A stretch of 37,544 nt of DNA from Trebouxia sp. TZW2008 (Eukaryota > Chlorophyta > Trebouxiophyceae > Trebouxiales > Trebouxiaceae), in assembly GCA_002118135.1 (NCBI GenBank), contig BDIU01000506.1, positions 1-37,544 of the forward strand. The letters run 5' to 3'. The position numbers and the translations under genes were made by a program. The notes beneath the pieces were generated by a model. That model worked only from the letters and a program-made list of their open reading frames with translations, had not been told where the DNA came from and searched no databases. Shown here in pieces: positions 20,467-31,658 of this stretch. Position 1 is the first letter of the stretch. Each line of letters begins with the position of its first letter.

Positions 20467-21289
20467 AAATTATCGTCCACGAGTGAACCGCCCACCTCGT
20501 ATATTTTAATGATTAATGGCTTCCGCACAAACTCCGAAATCGTAGATTTTGTAACATGATTCGTAACTCTCCCGTTGCGATTCGCTTGCCGTTCCTCTCT
20601 GATCGCAAACAGCAGCTTTTCATTATGTTTCTGTTCAGTTCCTTTTCCGGTTATGCCGGCAAATTGCTGAGGACCGAGTCTGTCTCAAAAAGCGATTGAC
20701 GCAACCGCTCAGGCTGACAAATTTCGATCTAGAGCAGCGCTCGGACTCCAGTTAAGTGTGCCTGAAAAGCAGAGCAGTGGTCATCGCAATTTCGGGTCAT
20801 CACAGGGCTCAACGTTGCGCAAATGGCCTACATGAATATGAGAGAGGTTTTACGTGACAGGGCCCTTACAGCACATACAGGGTGCAAGAGTGAGGGACCT
20901 GCTCACACGCTTTCTGAGCTACAGAAGGGCTGGCTTAGCTCGCTTTTTTTGCGCTTTGTGTCACTGTTGCACAGGAATGCACGTTTTTGTGCAGCTGGTT
21001 GAAACAGAAAATTCAGTGGCATAGACCTGGTGTACTTGCCCTGCGCTATCAGAAAGGAATCGCAAGCACTAGGCATAGGTAGGTACAACTTCTATGGATG
21101 AATTGAGAAATAACAATTTCGACATCCAAATAGCCTGATGAAGTTTTGTCACAAAGACGTCTTCATTGTCATGACAGGTGTAGCTTTTCCCGAGTAGATG
21201 GCCTCATGTGTTGTCTGGTGCCATGTTCCCTGCAGCAGCAGTATCTGAGGCCTTTGTTGCAGAGCAGCCCTGCGCGAGACTGAAGTACT
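20467..21289. other. Intergenic stretch, no supported gene
   Basis: AT- and CG-mixed sequence with only short open frames (longest about 60 codons) and no recognisable motif. Confidence 0.5.
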
Positions 21290-22337
21290 ACCTGCAGATT
21301 TCATTATCCTTCCAAATGATGTGCATGCTGTAGTGTTGCTCAGCTGCTATGCTCATGGGCCTGTGCATGTGCTGCTGCAATTTCACATCCTTCTCACCTG
21401 TTCTGTGCATCCACTCTGTTGCTCAGCATTCCAGCCTGAATGTATGCTGCATGCAGTCACAAAAGCCATAACAATTGAGACTCTGCACTTGAACCAATTG
21501 AAAGGTTTGTGTCATCTCAAGCCAGGCTGAACTTCAACTTGGCTCACTGAGCAGCAGTGCTGCGAGTAGCGTGCACAGGGTCTAGACGCATGTTGCAAAG
21601 ATATCACCCAGGAGTACTGCACCTTACACAACTGTTTAGATTCTCACCTGTCATTGTACTGTTACCAATATTTATGATATCGGTCATTCACATTGTTTAT
21701 TCGCTGTCGGTGGGCAACGTTTACAGGATGATACAGCTTTGTACAGACTCAGAAGTTGAGAAACGTGGATGCAGTATGGTGTTAAGCTAAATTTCAGCTT
21801 GGTGCAAAAGCAGCACTGCTGCAGGCAGTAAGCCCTACCTAGACATTGGTGAACAACAGAACTTGATTTGTAACTTGACCTGACAAATGGCTAGGCCTCA
21901 CGTCAAAGTGGTTGAAGGCTCACCTCAAAGCGCAGCAGGCTGTTGATGTTGCTGATAACAATGTATAGATTGTGATCGCAACCTGGGAGCCGTGACTGCT
22001 CAAGGTGTGATTGCATCCTCAAGTCAAGCGATCCTGGTCAGACTTACAGAGCTGCATTCCTGCAGGCTGACTGCATACGGACACTGGTGCCTAGCTTGTA
22101 ATTGTCACAGTGGATTGTGTTTGGTAAGCGTCCATCATTGATGCAAATTTAAGCCATCAAGCTGCATTAGGTCTTGGCTCACCAAAAATTGCAACATCTA
22201 CAAGCAACATGCACAGGGTCTTGAGAGCCATTGTGCAGATTTCACAGGATGCTTACCCGATGTTGCTACTTGCATCGAAACACGTGGATGCCCTCTTGTG
22301 GCACCCTGATCTCAGCTTTGCACACACTGCACTGTAG
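21290..22337 (+). CDS. Candidate multi-exon gene, unresolved
   Basis: Several protein-like segments lie on the plus strand. From about 21290 a frame reads VLPADFIILPNDVHAVVLL and continues to HLNQLK just before a possible donor (GAAAG|GTTTGT, near 21505). Near 21893 another reads MARPHVKVVEGSPQSAAG. From an acceptor TTTCACAG, 22248-22337 encodes 29 residues (DAYPMLLLASKHVDALLWHP ...) to a TAG. An overlapping frame at the last site is also protein-like (HCADFTGCLPDVATCIETRG). I could not join these with consistent phases and do not recognise a family, so it may be a decayed gene. Confidence 0.2.
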
Positions 22338-22821
22338 TAGGCAGCATGCACAAAATCTGCCATAACAAAAAAGGGACGTCTAAGTTTTTCGTCCTCGATC
22401 ACTTTTTATTTTGGGGTTCAGACTAACATGTTTGGTGCTGATGTCTTTGCTACATATACTGATTTGCCTGTGATTCAGCTTGTCTGCACATTTGTAAACA
22501 CATAAGACAAGTCTATGCTAGTAGGCATTACAACAAGAGGCTCTGTTTGTACTGAAAAGTAGCCCTAGAAACCTGTTCATTTGCTAACTGTTCTGAAACG
22601 CAATATTTGCTCTGGCAAAACTGTGTCAACTTAAGCTCACTTATGGTGTAGGGGGCTGAACAACATCTTGTAGCCAAACCTTGTAGCCAAGTTCATGGAG
22701 GCCACATCAAAGAATTTTGTATTGCGATAAATTAGCGGCCAAGCTGCATGAGTGCGACAGGCTTGATGTGCATGATTGGGAGAGTTTGCAATAAATCATT
22801 GCACTCGGTGTGCTTCATGAT
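22338..22821. other. Intergenic stretch, nothing recognised
   Basis: No open frame with a domain, no inverted repeat and no tandem repeat were noticed here. Confidence 0.5.
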
Positions 22822-23128
22822 TTATTGCCCATTGGCTTGCTGTTGTGTTTCTTCAGTCCAATACCATACTTGGCTGTTAACATCAATGTAGCTGTCTACA
22901 GGGAAAGACCCAAATCCTTCATACGGCCTGCATGACGCACATATAATGAGCGGGGTGTGCTGCTTCTATGTCACTCAAACCCCAGGCGTGGAGGGTGTTT
23001 TGAAGCCGCTCAGAGTGATTTGTGATGACAACAATCTGCTTGATTGTTGGATACTGTATATTAGTCAATAACACCTGTGCATGCAAGAGGAGTGGAGGGT
23101 GTCTTGCGCATCTGCAGCAGCGGAACAC
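22822..23128 (-). pseudogene. Candidate terminal coding segment, probably broken
   Basis: On the minus strand, 22934-23128 is open and reads IQYPTIKQIVVITNHSERL and LHAWGLSDIEAAHPAHYMC. After a +1-type frame change near 22930 a second frame reads CRPYEGFGSFPVDSYIDVNS and WYWTEETQQQANGQ to a TAA at 22822-22824. Both look like real protein. A short intron could join them (a possible acceptor GTCATGCAG lies at the change), but I found no donor of matching phase, so a frameshifted remnant is as likely. Product unknown. It lies upstream of, and divergent from, the fucosyltransferase-like gene. Confidence 0.3.
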
Positions 23129-23672
23129 GCCCGCACCACTTCAGCAGCAACATGCCCCAACCTGCTTCAGGAGGCTAAGTCTTGCCACGTGCCAGTGAAA
23201 AGTGATGCAAGTAAAGATGGATTAAAGGTGGATCCGTCAGTATGAGTTCCACCTCACTCAAGTGAGATAGGGACGCTTGGGTGCTGGTCACGCACGTCAT
23301 TGCTGGTGGACGCGGGTGGACAAGCAAGTTCGGCTCACTCGACACATCTATCACAAGCAGGAAAGAATTCTCGCATTCCCTCGTTGGAGACAGCAGTGAA
23401 ACGACAGGCGAGTGGCCTGACAGGGGTCGCTCGAGCCCTCAACCCCCCTACGCTCATCCCCCTCGACTGGAAATTGTGCTTAGGGTTTTGGAACTCGAAG
23501 CGATCTGAAATAATTCGCCATCGTCGATGAGCAAATTAGGATGCCGATTTAAACTGCAATATCAAAGCCCTTCTTGCTACACGATGGCGTACGTTGTGTG
23601 TGCATTGACCTCAAATGGTTTACACACACTGAGGGCAGGTATATCGACATAGCGTCTGCAGTCTTCCTCAAA

Positions 23673-24977
23673 ATGCGCTTTGTATTGCGCCGACTGCCGG
23701 CCACAATCTTGGTCGTACTTGGTTGCGTCCTGACGATTTCAGCGATGAAAACGTATCTGCGGAGCCCAGTGCTCTGGTGGTCCTGGTTGACGCCCATGGA
23801 GGCAATCAGGACAGGAAAGCACACGCAACCTGAAGTCTCTAGTTCTGCTCAGATGGAGCGGATCATGTTTGTGAACGAACTTGATGCTGCACAGTATCGA
23901 AATCAGTGCGGGTCAGATTGGCATCGAATTTTTGCCAGCTGGGAAAACAGGCAACGCGGCGCTCTTCAACGGGACCCTGCTGTCAAGGCAGTCGTGTATA
24001 GGTGTCGCGGTAGTTGCGGTGGTCTGGGGGACAGGCAAAGAGGGATTTTGACCAGCTTTGCTTTTGCACTTGCAACTGGTAGAGCTTTCTTCATTGACAG
24101 CCCAAATCCTCTGCCATTTAAGTACTACTTCCACGTGGCTAACCCGGAGCTCCACTGGACATTTGACGAGAACTTGCTTGAAGGGCGATCGCTTCTTGAA
24201 GAGAATTTCCTCAACTCGTTTCCGCTCGTAGGCGACTTCGCGACTGGGAATTTGTCATACTACGACGACTACGATATCGTCATACAAACTAACAATTTTT
24301 GGGTCCCTCTGGGCATCTTGCGCAACCCCTCTCTGACGTCACCTAGCTTGCTCAATGATTATGAAGACTACGTTCTTGCTGGTTGTATTTTAAATTATCT
24401 GTTAGTTCCAGCGCGTGATTTGCAGATGCAACTTCAGCAAAGACGCAGTCTGGCCACACAGTCACACCAGAAGATTCTGGCTCTGCAAATCAGGACTGGA
24501 GATAGCCAATCCAAGAATGAAACAGTCCTGCAAGAGGTTGAACAGCTTTTTCAGAAATGCGTCGACACCATTGTGAGCTCATCACAGAGCAGCTTCAGGA
24601 CTTTTTTAACAACAGACTCTACTACTGTAGCTGAAACATTTGGGACCTTTGCACCTGATGTTTTCATGTTTGATGGTGACATTATTCATGTTGATGGAGC
24701 ATTTGGATCGAAGGATAACCCTGCTGCTGCATTTGAGAAAGTTGTGTTGGATCATATCATGATCAGTCAGGCAGATGTGCTTGTCATTTCAAGAAGTGGC
24801 TTTGGGGAGATAGCTGCCATGCGGGGGTTCAAGCCTTACTATCATCCTTTACAATGCAAGTATGGCAAGCCTGTGCCTCACTACTCATTCCCCAGTAGCA
24901 TTCCCCGGGCTGTTCCAGCATTTGACATCAACACGGTCAATGATGTGTTTGGCAATTTCGATGCTGCGGAGGACTGA
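23673..24977 (+). CDS. Fucosyltransferase-like type II membrane protein (NodZ/FUT8-type fold)
   Basis: Predicted Golgi GDP-sugar glycosyltransferase. The ATG at 23673 gives MRFVLRRLPATILVVLGCVL, a basic tail and membrane anchor; the frame stays open upstream without a better ATG. The protein is 434 residues, intronless, stop TGA. The donor-binding region starts near residue 110 with VVYRCRGSCGGLGDRQRGIL and ALATGRAFFID, a block shared by GT23/GT37-like fucosyltransferases. LALQIRTGDSQS is the H/Q-x-R-T-G-D-type motif for GDP-fucose, and ADVLVISRSGFGEIAAMRG is the conserved C-terminal block. NLS and NET sequons are present. The catalytic domain looks complete. The acceptor is unknown, and another GDP-sugar cannot be excluded. 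Confidence 0.75.
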   Translation: MRFVLRRLPATILVVLGCVLTISAMKTYLRSPVLWWSWLTPMEAIRTGKHTQPEVSSSAQMERIMFVNELDAAQYRNQCGSDWHRIFASWENRQRGALQRDPAVKAVVYRCRGSCGGLGDRQRGILTSFAFALATGRAFFIDSPNPLPFKYYFHVANPELHWTFDENLLEGRSLLEENFLNSFPLVGDFATGNLSYYDDYDIVIQTNNFWVPLGILRNPSLTSPSLLNDYEDYVLAGCILNYLLVPARDLQMQLQQRRSLATQSHQKILALQIRTGDSQSKNETVLQEVEQLFQKCVDTIVSSSQSSFRTFLTTDSTTVAETFGTFAPDVFMFDGDIIHVDGAFGSKDNPAAAFEKVVLDHIMISQADVLVISRSGFGEIAAMRGFKPYYHPLQCKYGKPVPHYSFPSSIPRAVPAFDINTVNDVFGNFDAAED

Positions 24978-26071
24978 TAGTCAGGTCCTAATAGAATATA
25001 TGGTTGACGCAGTGACCTTCTTTCTGACTGCCACAATTTACATTCTGATTGTGACGCTGCAATCTGGCTTGTTGTCAAGTGATTAAGGTTTCTTTAATCG
25101 TGGCAAAGCTTGTTGGCCACTCTGCCAAAGACTTGTCACCGCTGCTATAGATCTTGAAACATTGATACATACACATCTCAGGCACAATCACCACATGCTG
25201 TTAAGTGGGATGCAGCAGCATACACTACTGCGCATGTAAGCTGCCCTTACAGACATGACCTTGCAGACGTTGCGACAGCCATGCATTTGTGTGCACCTCT
25301 TGGTCCACGATTTGTCAGCATGTATGCATCACAGTCAAAAGACATTGGGGTGCATTCATTATGTACATGACTGAATCCAGCAAACTCAAGCTGTGCATAA
25401 TTGGCACATGCTGATGCTTTTCAACATGCTGAGTGCAGTATGTGCTCACCTTGTTTTGCTAATAGTGCAAGTGCTCAACAGCAGATACAACTTCAGAAGG
25501 CCCAGCGTTGGCTGCGTTGTAAGCAGCTTGGCCAAACAACTAGGTCAGCGTTAATATTCAGCAATTGGTGCTTATTATAACTGACATTCGCTCAGGCTCA
25601 ATCAGTTTACACAGCTGGTATAGTTGCACAATTTTGTGCAATTGTGTTTGGTGCAGCAAGTTTTCTTCACATATTACATATACGTTATATTTGAGCAACA
25701 GGACTGCAAAGTAGAAATGTTTTGAATGTCTGTGCTTTTATGGCCAATCACTTTGCTTAAACAGGTGCCTGCATGAGGTATGCAACTTTTGAGATGCAGA
25801 TTGTTATGCAAAATCGGAAATGCCAAGACAAGATTACCATGCAGAATCACTGCAAGTCATGCTTTGTTTTGCAAACTGCTTGGTCCCCACCTTCAGGGCC
25901 TGATGATCAAGTTGGTGATAGCTTGACCTGCTTTAGTAAATTGGGGCTCAACTGACCGCAGCCAAGTAGTACAGCACATCAGGTCACAGCTCAAGGTAAG
26001 CTTATCATTTATTTTCATTTACATATATTCCAGTTATTCAAACGTGAGCTATGCAGGCTCAGCAGGCCCAA
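24978..26071. other. 1.1-kb stretch without a supported gene
   Basis: It holds the 3' flank of the fucosyltransferase-like gene, then AT-richer sequence with only short open frames (longest about 60 codons, 25773-25955) and no motif. Confidence 0.55.
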
Positions 26072-26731
26072 CTAGGTACATACAGAAGGAATCAACTGTC
26101 TCCAACCAGTTCTATCATGTGCTAACCTAAACCAAGTATGTTGGACATCAAGGGCGGAGAGGTCCTCATACCCAGTTGACTGCCAAGTATCTCTGGATCT
26201 ACCCTTGGCCTGAGTGCCTGAATACTGCCCAAACATACACTGATAAGGCAGTCTGTCCTGTGACATTTGTGCCGTGTGACCAATCCATGTCAGCCTCCTA
26301 TGGGCAACAACTTGATCAAGGCTAGGCAGCTTGCAAAGGGTTCTGATGCTGTAAGTTTATCGTGGCCGCCTTTCCTGTTTTGTAGTATCTGGCGGCAAAT
26401 GCAGCCATGTTCCTGACTGCACATTTATGTCTGATGGTAGCAAGGACTTTAGGACGACTTTGTGTCGTCTTGATATGGGCTACAAGATCCTTGTAGGCAT
26501 CACCAGGTCTGTTGAGATGTATGCATTGTCTAATCTGATGCACTCATGCTGAATGAGTGATGAGCGGTTTTCGGTTTGATGGCAGTTATAGTTAGTTGTT
26601 CTGCTTACAACTCTCCCAGCTGTCACAATCTGCATTGAACATGCAATTTTACCTGCAAATGCTAGTATTTGGTCAAAGAGACAGTGCCATGAAGAGATAG
26701 TATTGCAGTCATATTGCTTGAGTGCATTCAA
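26072..26731 (-). mobile_element. LINE C-terminal relic, frameshifted
   Basis: On the minus strand 26072-26266 encodes the conserved tail of a non-LTR element (MSQDRLPYQCMFGQY, RSRDTWQSTGYEDLSALDVQ, WFRLAHDRTGWRQL). Reading one frame back at about 26290 gives the usual preceding block, DQVVAHRRLTWIGHTAQM. Farther upstream (to 26731) the similarity continues weakly across several frames. It is clearly decayed, and a different lineage from the 17.6-kb copy given the divergence. Confidence 0.65.
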
Positions 26732-27005
26732 GCAAGGAAATCAGAACACTGCTGTATGGTCTTGATGGCCTACAACATCATCCTTAGGCAGCAAAAATGC
26801 TGACAATAATCTTTTAGACAAGAGGTCAAAGCAGCGCAAGACACTGTTGTGGACCTTGCTGATTGACACACAATGTCAAGTCAGCAATCACAACATGCTG
26901 CCAGATGTCCCCTGAAGGCAATAGCTTCACAAATACCTCTGAATCTAGAGTCACGAATGCAATCTAAAGATGCAAGCCAAGCAATTATGATCCTAGCCGT
27001 AGAGT

Positions 27006-27680
27006 TCAGCACGGGCCGAGGATGTACCAGTCATCAAACTCTTTGATGGTCTCGCGACAATAGCCATGGGCAGTGAGCAAGGTGTGAATGTTGTCCCGCT
27101 TCGGCTCTTCGTTATTGTGTTCAACAGCGATCTGTCCGAAGCGGTATTTCGAGAAGTCGAAGGCTGCAAGAATATCATACTCGCTTCCTTCAGTGTCGAT
27201 GCTCAGAAAATCGATAAAAAGTGGTGCGCTGTGCTTCTCTAAAACTTGCTCCAGGGTCACGGTTACGAAGGTGCGCGTTTTTGCTCCAGCTCGAGAGGCT
27301 TCTGTGTGACGGTGCATTCCCAAACGTTCAGTCATGCCGCTGAAAGCTTTGTCGGGGGCAATCGTGAACTGGACTTCTTCGCCAGCGCGACCACCAACAA
27401 CTGTGCGGACCACGGTGCAGGTGCGTTCGTCATAACCTTCAGTCTCAACCGGCTCTATGCAGATTCCTCTCCATCCCATTTTGTCCAGCAAGTACGTATT
27501 GCTGATTTCGACGCCTTTGTTAGCGCCCAAGTCGACGTAAAAGCGTTGGGCAGTCGAGGTTTTGTCAAGAACCCAGCGGTCGGCGCCTAGTTGACTGACA
27601 TGATTTTGCCAGTCCAGGCTAGCAGAGGCTTGGTAGAGGTGCAAAACGAACAGTGCCAAAGCGACTCGCAACGACCCCAT
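27006..27680 (-). CDS. Secreted/ER FkbM methyltransferase
   Basis: SAM-dependent methyltransferase of the FkbM family, 224 residues from ATG 27678-27680 to a TAG, intronless. The signal peptide MGSLRVALALFVLHLYQASA places it in the secretory route. The SAM-binding motif is FYVDLGANKGVEISNTYLLD followed by GWRGICIEPVE, both canonical for FkbM. The second signature, FLSIDTEGSEYDILAAFDF, has the usual D-T-E-G-x-E/D. VEHNNEEPKR follows as the third conserved strand. The match is much closer to the classical family than the paralogue at 19.6-20.4 kb, so the two are not a recent duplication. Members of this family methylate sugar or polyketide hydroxyls; here a glycan is likely. Confidence 0.85.
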   Translation of the reverse strand: MGSLRVALALFVLHLYQASASLDWQNHVSQLGADRWVLDKTSTAQRFYVDLGANKGVEISNTYLLDKMGWRGICIEPVETEGYDERTCTVVRTVVGGRAGEEVQFTIAPDKAFSGMTERLGMHRHTEASRAGAKTRTFVTVTLEQVLEKHSAPLFIDFLSIDTEGSEYDILAAFDFSKYRFGQIAVEHNNEEPKRDNIHTLLTAHGYCRETIKEFDDWYILGPC

Positions 27681-28014
27681 CGCTCACAGTTCACAAACTG
27701 CTCGACTGAACTGCACGCAACTGTATGCCCGCAGACCTGTTCGTTTTGAAAGCGCGGAAAATTCCCTTCACGCCCACGTGAAGTAGGGGGTGGGGTTGAG
27801 GACATACTGTCCTCGTAAAGGGTCTTTGGTGGGAGATATCGTAATTGACCAACAAATTTAAACATTGCGTAAAGCGCAAGTCGTCGATCCTCGAATCGCT
27901 ATAAGTAAGGTGCAACCCTTTCAGCTGAAAAAGTCTCTTGTGAAGGAAACAAATTTTTTCCTGTGTCCCATATCCCCGGCGTCGAAAGCAAGACAAGGAG
28001 GAGGAAGATGTGCC
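27681..28014. other. Divergent spacer upstream of the FkbM gene
   Basis: The region lies between the minus-strand FkbM gene and a weak plus-strand candidate. It is GC-rich next to the FkbM ATG and contains a CACGTG-like ACGCCCACGTGAAG at about 27770. No gene is supported. Confidence 0.45.
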
Positions 28015-28532
28015 ATGGCTGAGGAGTCACAATGGCCCATTCTGTAGGTCCTCAAAAAAATGCAATTTTCCAGACACACCAAGTGTTAATGTGTGCTGCT
28101 GTCTGGTCTGCTCTAACATTGTGCTGTTCTGTGTTTGCTGAAAGGTTTCAGCTTGGCCACCACGTGTTCCATGTACCTCAATTTGATCCTGCAAATGGCG
28201 ATCTTTGCCTTTGCATAAAGTTGAACTGTGCCTACAAGCAACATTCTGAAACTTTCAACAGCTGTACTGTTGAATCACCAATTCCATGCGGTCTTGGTTG
28301 TGCTTTTGCCATATCATCCAGATATGTACATCATAGCTGGCTTGGTTATGCCCCAGGCATGTTCACACTTTTGCTGCTGTTGATTGTCCCTGCAGATAGA
28401 AGCTGCTCTGGCTGCCCGGGCCTGAGGGCCCTCAGACATGCTTCAGGACAGCTGCAATACCTTTGCTTGTGCCTGAGGGGGCTCCGTGCATGGCTGAGTC
28501 ATAAATGCAAGCTGCAGCTTTTTGTTTGCTGA
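28015..28532 (+). CDS. Candidate plus-strand gene, unknown
   Basis: An ATG at 28015 reads MAEESQWPIL and meets a possible donor (ATTCT|GTAGGT), while an ATG at 28032 opens 166 codons. Within it RFQLGHHVFHVPQFDPANG and DLCLCIKLN, just after an acceptor-like GCTGAAAG at about 28144, look most protein-like. I see no domain. A real gene may use 28015-28050 as exon 1 and 28144 onward as exon 2, but the donor and phase are not settled. Confidence 0.25.
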
Positions 28533-28933
28533 ACATGCATGCATGCTTTCTTTGCTACATAGTGTAGCAGTCATGTTGCAGACCTGGTGTTTGCCTGGAG
28601 CTTAAGCTCATGACCAGCAGTTGAGGGTTTCAGAATGTTGCTTGTAGGCACAGTTCGACTTGTCACTTTAAGAGCTCAGCCTTCCTGTGTCCCTGATTGT
28701 GCACATTGATGCACTGTGAATGTATTGCCACAGCACATTTGCTTGCGTGCACATTGCTTCAATATGAGCTGATTGCGTTGTCCTGTAGATATCCTCTGGT
28801 GAAACTCTGGTAACAAATTTACAGATCTGAACTTACTGCCAAAAGGTATGGTACCATCAGTCACACTCAGAAGCTGGTGATACAGCTGTGACAAGCCATG
28901 AATTGTGCCCTTGCAACTCCTCAGCCGAGTCAC

Positions 28934-29110
28934 TACAGTAATTTCTTGTTATAAAGACACTCGATATAAGGACATTCTCGATTGAGGACATTGCATCTGG
29001 GAACCAAGCACTGCATTGTGACTGGAGTGGGCCCTCTGAGTAAGGACAATTTGATGCAAGGACAAATTTCTTGGTGGCCAAAGCAGTCGTTACAAAGAGA
29101 ATTTACTGTA
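28934..29110. mobile_element. Complete pogo/Tc1-mariner-like MITE, 177 bp
   Basis: The left end TACAGTAATTTCTTGTTATA and the right end CGTTACAAAGAG then TTTACTGTA form imperfect terminal inverted repeats of about 25 bp that begin and end in TA, the target dinucleotide of this superfamily. The interior repeats (A)TAAGGACA-type motifs and codes for nothing. Relatives lie at 1-62 and 31659-31796. Confidence 0.75.
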
Positions 29111-30229
29111 TTTGAAGTCTACTCAGGGTCAGAACTATCTGTGAAGAAAGTTGTTAATTGTGAGGGCTTGCATCAAAGCAGTCAGACAATAAAGACAGGT
29201 TGCAGGCATGGCTATACAAGTGACTACTGTGTAAGTCTGCCAGGCCTTTATGTGACAATTTATGCAAGCCTTCAATGACATTGAGGCAAGATGCCTGTTG
29301 CCATAACAGCTTGTTGGCCCAGCATATACTTTCTTATTGCAATCACAACCATTGGCATAACAATACCTTACAGCAGCACCAATGGAGCCAGGCAAAGATG
29401 CTCTTGCATGCCCTTCAGCAAGATCACAATTCAAGAAGTCATGCATTAGCAGCATCAATGTTGAGTAGATACATCTTGCCACACTTCCGTGTATTGAAGA
29501 TGCCCCTAGGACCACATTCTGCCTCTGATCTTCATGTCATCTTTTGCAGCTGTCAGGACAGCCAAAACTCAGACCCCAAGATAGACAACATCTGTGACTC
29601 CTGTAAATTTCTTGTATTTGCGACTGGAAGCTGTTGATTGAATTGTCGAAGCTTGACTTTGCATGGAAAATGCCATCACAAAGAGTATTTATGCAATAAA
29701 TGGTCTACTTGCTAAGCAGTCCCTTTCCTCATGCCTTGGCAAATCAGGCTATTGGCATGCGCTGCACCTCTTCTAGTGAAAATGTTTTGAGTATTACACT
29801 TTTTGCTCTGGAACTAGGCTTTGCATGCATTGTCCCAGTGATGGATGTGGTACAGATGCTGATGTGGGCAAGCCCATGGTAGGGGACCCATCACAGAGGG
29901 CAGGGAAGGCACCACCAGCGGGGTAGCTGGTCTTACAAGTGGCGGATGCAGTTTAATTTCATAAATGAGCTGGCATCTGCATGTTCAGCTGACACAGAAT
30001 AAAAGAATGCATCCTGTCACCCAATACACTCATGTGGTAGTAGGGACAATACATGTGCTGGGATATGTCGCTGCAATGGAAAAGGCGCACTTAGCTTTGA
30101 TCATGGTGCAATGGTCTGTACAAGCCAACTGTTGCAAATTTTGAGAAGCATACTTGAGATACACACCCGACCTAGCAGAGGTGTGCTGATGCCTTATTCT
30201 GTCTCAGATCAGTTTGCAGCTCAGCTTGG
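29111..30229. other. 1.1-kb stretch without a supported gene
   Basis: Several open frames of 60-126 codons on both strands lack domains. A short plus-strand segment ending at 29637 (after TCTTTTGCAG at about 29551) reads CQDSQNSDPKIDNICDSCK and is cysteine-rich, but has no partner exon that I can place. Confidence 0.5.
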
Positions 30230-30261
30230 AATAGGACAAAGACAAGTCTGCATGCTTGACT

Positions 30262-30766
30262 GAACCAAGGCCCTTGACTTAGCTGGTCGTGACTTAGCTT
30301 GGCACATCCTGCTTACCCAGGGCGCCCCCTCCCAAGCTGATCGCTCTTCTGAAAGACTTGCACACGGATCATTGTTGTGCACTCTGCGCTAGACTCTGCA
30401 AATGTTGACATTGATAAGGGTTTCAAGCAGGGCTGTGTGATAGCTCCTGATCTGTTCAACATATATGTGGACTCTGCAGCACGTCAACTAGAACCATTGC
30501 TGCAACAGTCGGGTGTGAGTCCACAGCATAGGGTTGATGGAGACCTGTTGACAGCGAGGCGCCCTACTCTCACGGAGTTGATGCGGATCTTCTATACGCT
30601 GATGAAAGTGCAGGGATCACGCAGCAAGGTCTCATCCTTGATGCCAGGTCAGAAACATGTACAGATCAATATCAAGACTGTATCTGCCTGGTCTCAGACT
30701 CGAATAATAATTATACTTCCCAGCTTTTGTCATAGATGTGGCTCAAGCCCTTTCTCGCCAGACTAG
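30262..30766 (+). mobile_element. LINE reverse transcriptase fragment, frameshifted
   Basis: Near 30262 one frame reads KALDLAGRDLAWHILLTQGA, then (another frame) PKLIALLKDLHTDHCCAL, the RT region before the palm. From 30377 the frame gives DKGFKQGCVIAPDLFNIYVD, the classic RT block with G-x-x-Q-G-C and LFN-Y-D. The catalytic YADD box appears as YADESAG only after another frame change near 30590. Several shifts and the D-to-E change at the box mean the fragment is inactive. Confidence 0.75.
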
Positions 30767-30856
30767 CTTGTTCTGTGCGTCACAGTACAAGGGGCATATT
30801 TCAAGACAATGCAATCAGACACAACAACCCATTCCAAGTCTTCTTGAGCAATCCCT

Positions 30857-31081
30857 CTAGTTTGAATCCTGGACTTGTCCAAACATCATGACTTTTGGCA
30901 ACCTGGAATCTGATATTTTGCACACATGACCGTGCCACCTCAGCCTTTTGCTTCTTGATTGAGAGTCCATTGAAGGCATGTTACACCTTGTCAACATACC
31001 TACACATGGCAGACCATCCTTCAGTCCTCCACTGTGATTTGACTGAGACAGTGCATCAGGACAACAAATAGGATTGAACAA
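30857..31081 (-). mobile_element. LINE C-terminal fragment in the opposite orientation
   Basis: The minus-strand frame reads KRLRWHGHVCKISDSRLPKV and MMFGQVQDSN, almost the same as RLRWYGHVCRMLDTRLPKV and MLFGQVKGSN of the plus-strand LINE at 17.6-18.2 kb, so they are the same family. It faces the RT fragment at 30262-30766, so one insertion was inverted or two copies met. Confidence 0.75.
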
Positions 31082-31658
31082 TGCTTGATCAGCAGAGGCA
31101 GCCTGACCCTGAACAGCAAGAAGCCCTGCCTACATCATGGTTTTGGGTCTTTGCGCAGAAAGCATGTGTCTTTGCATACAGTCCTGGCTGCTCTGCACAA
31201 TTAATCCATAGATAAATATCGCTAAACTTGATCAGCTGGTCTCAAGTAGACAAGAGTAGGAGTAATGTATTGCATTGCTTGTGTTGGGCATCTTCTGGTC
31301 ACTGAGTCCAGCATTCACAATGAGCATGCTTGCCAGATAAGCCTGCGTTTGCCAAACAATGGCTGTTCAGAAGCGCACAATTCACCAAAGTGGCACCAAA
31401 TGGGCAGGTGCAGGTTGCTGCTTGTCATAGCTGCTCTTATCACACAGGCCTGACCAAGGAGTGCTTGAATAGAGTAAGAACGCAAGTTTGAACATAGAAG
31501 TTGACTAGACTCCAGGCTCAGAAAGAGGTTGGACATCTCAAGGTCAGCGCCAGAGCCGCATGCATCACATTGTGCTGCGCAAAAAGTTTCTGTGGCCAGA
31601 GCCTTGAGAGCGATGTTGAAGCTCCTGATTTTATTTTTGGTTTCATCACAGTCAATAA
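31082..31658. other. Intergenic stretch, no supported gene
   Basis: A minus-strand frame of 132 codons (31315-31713) and shorter plus-strand frames have no domain, signal or splice partner. The right end leads into a MITE relic. Confidence 0.5.
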
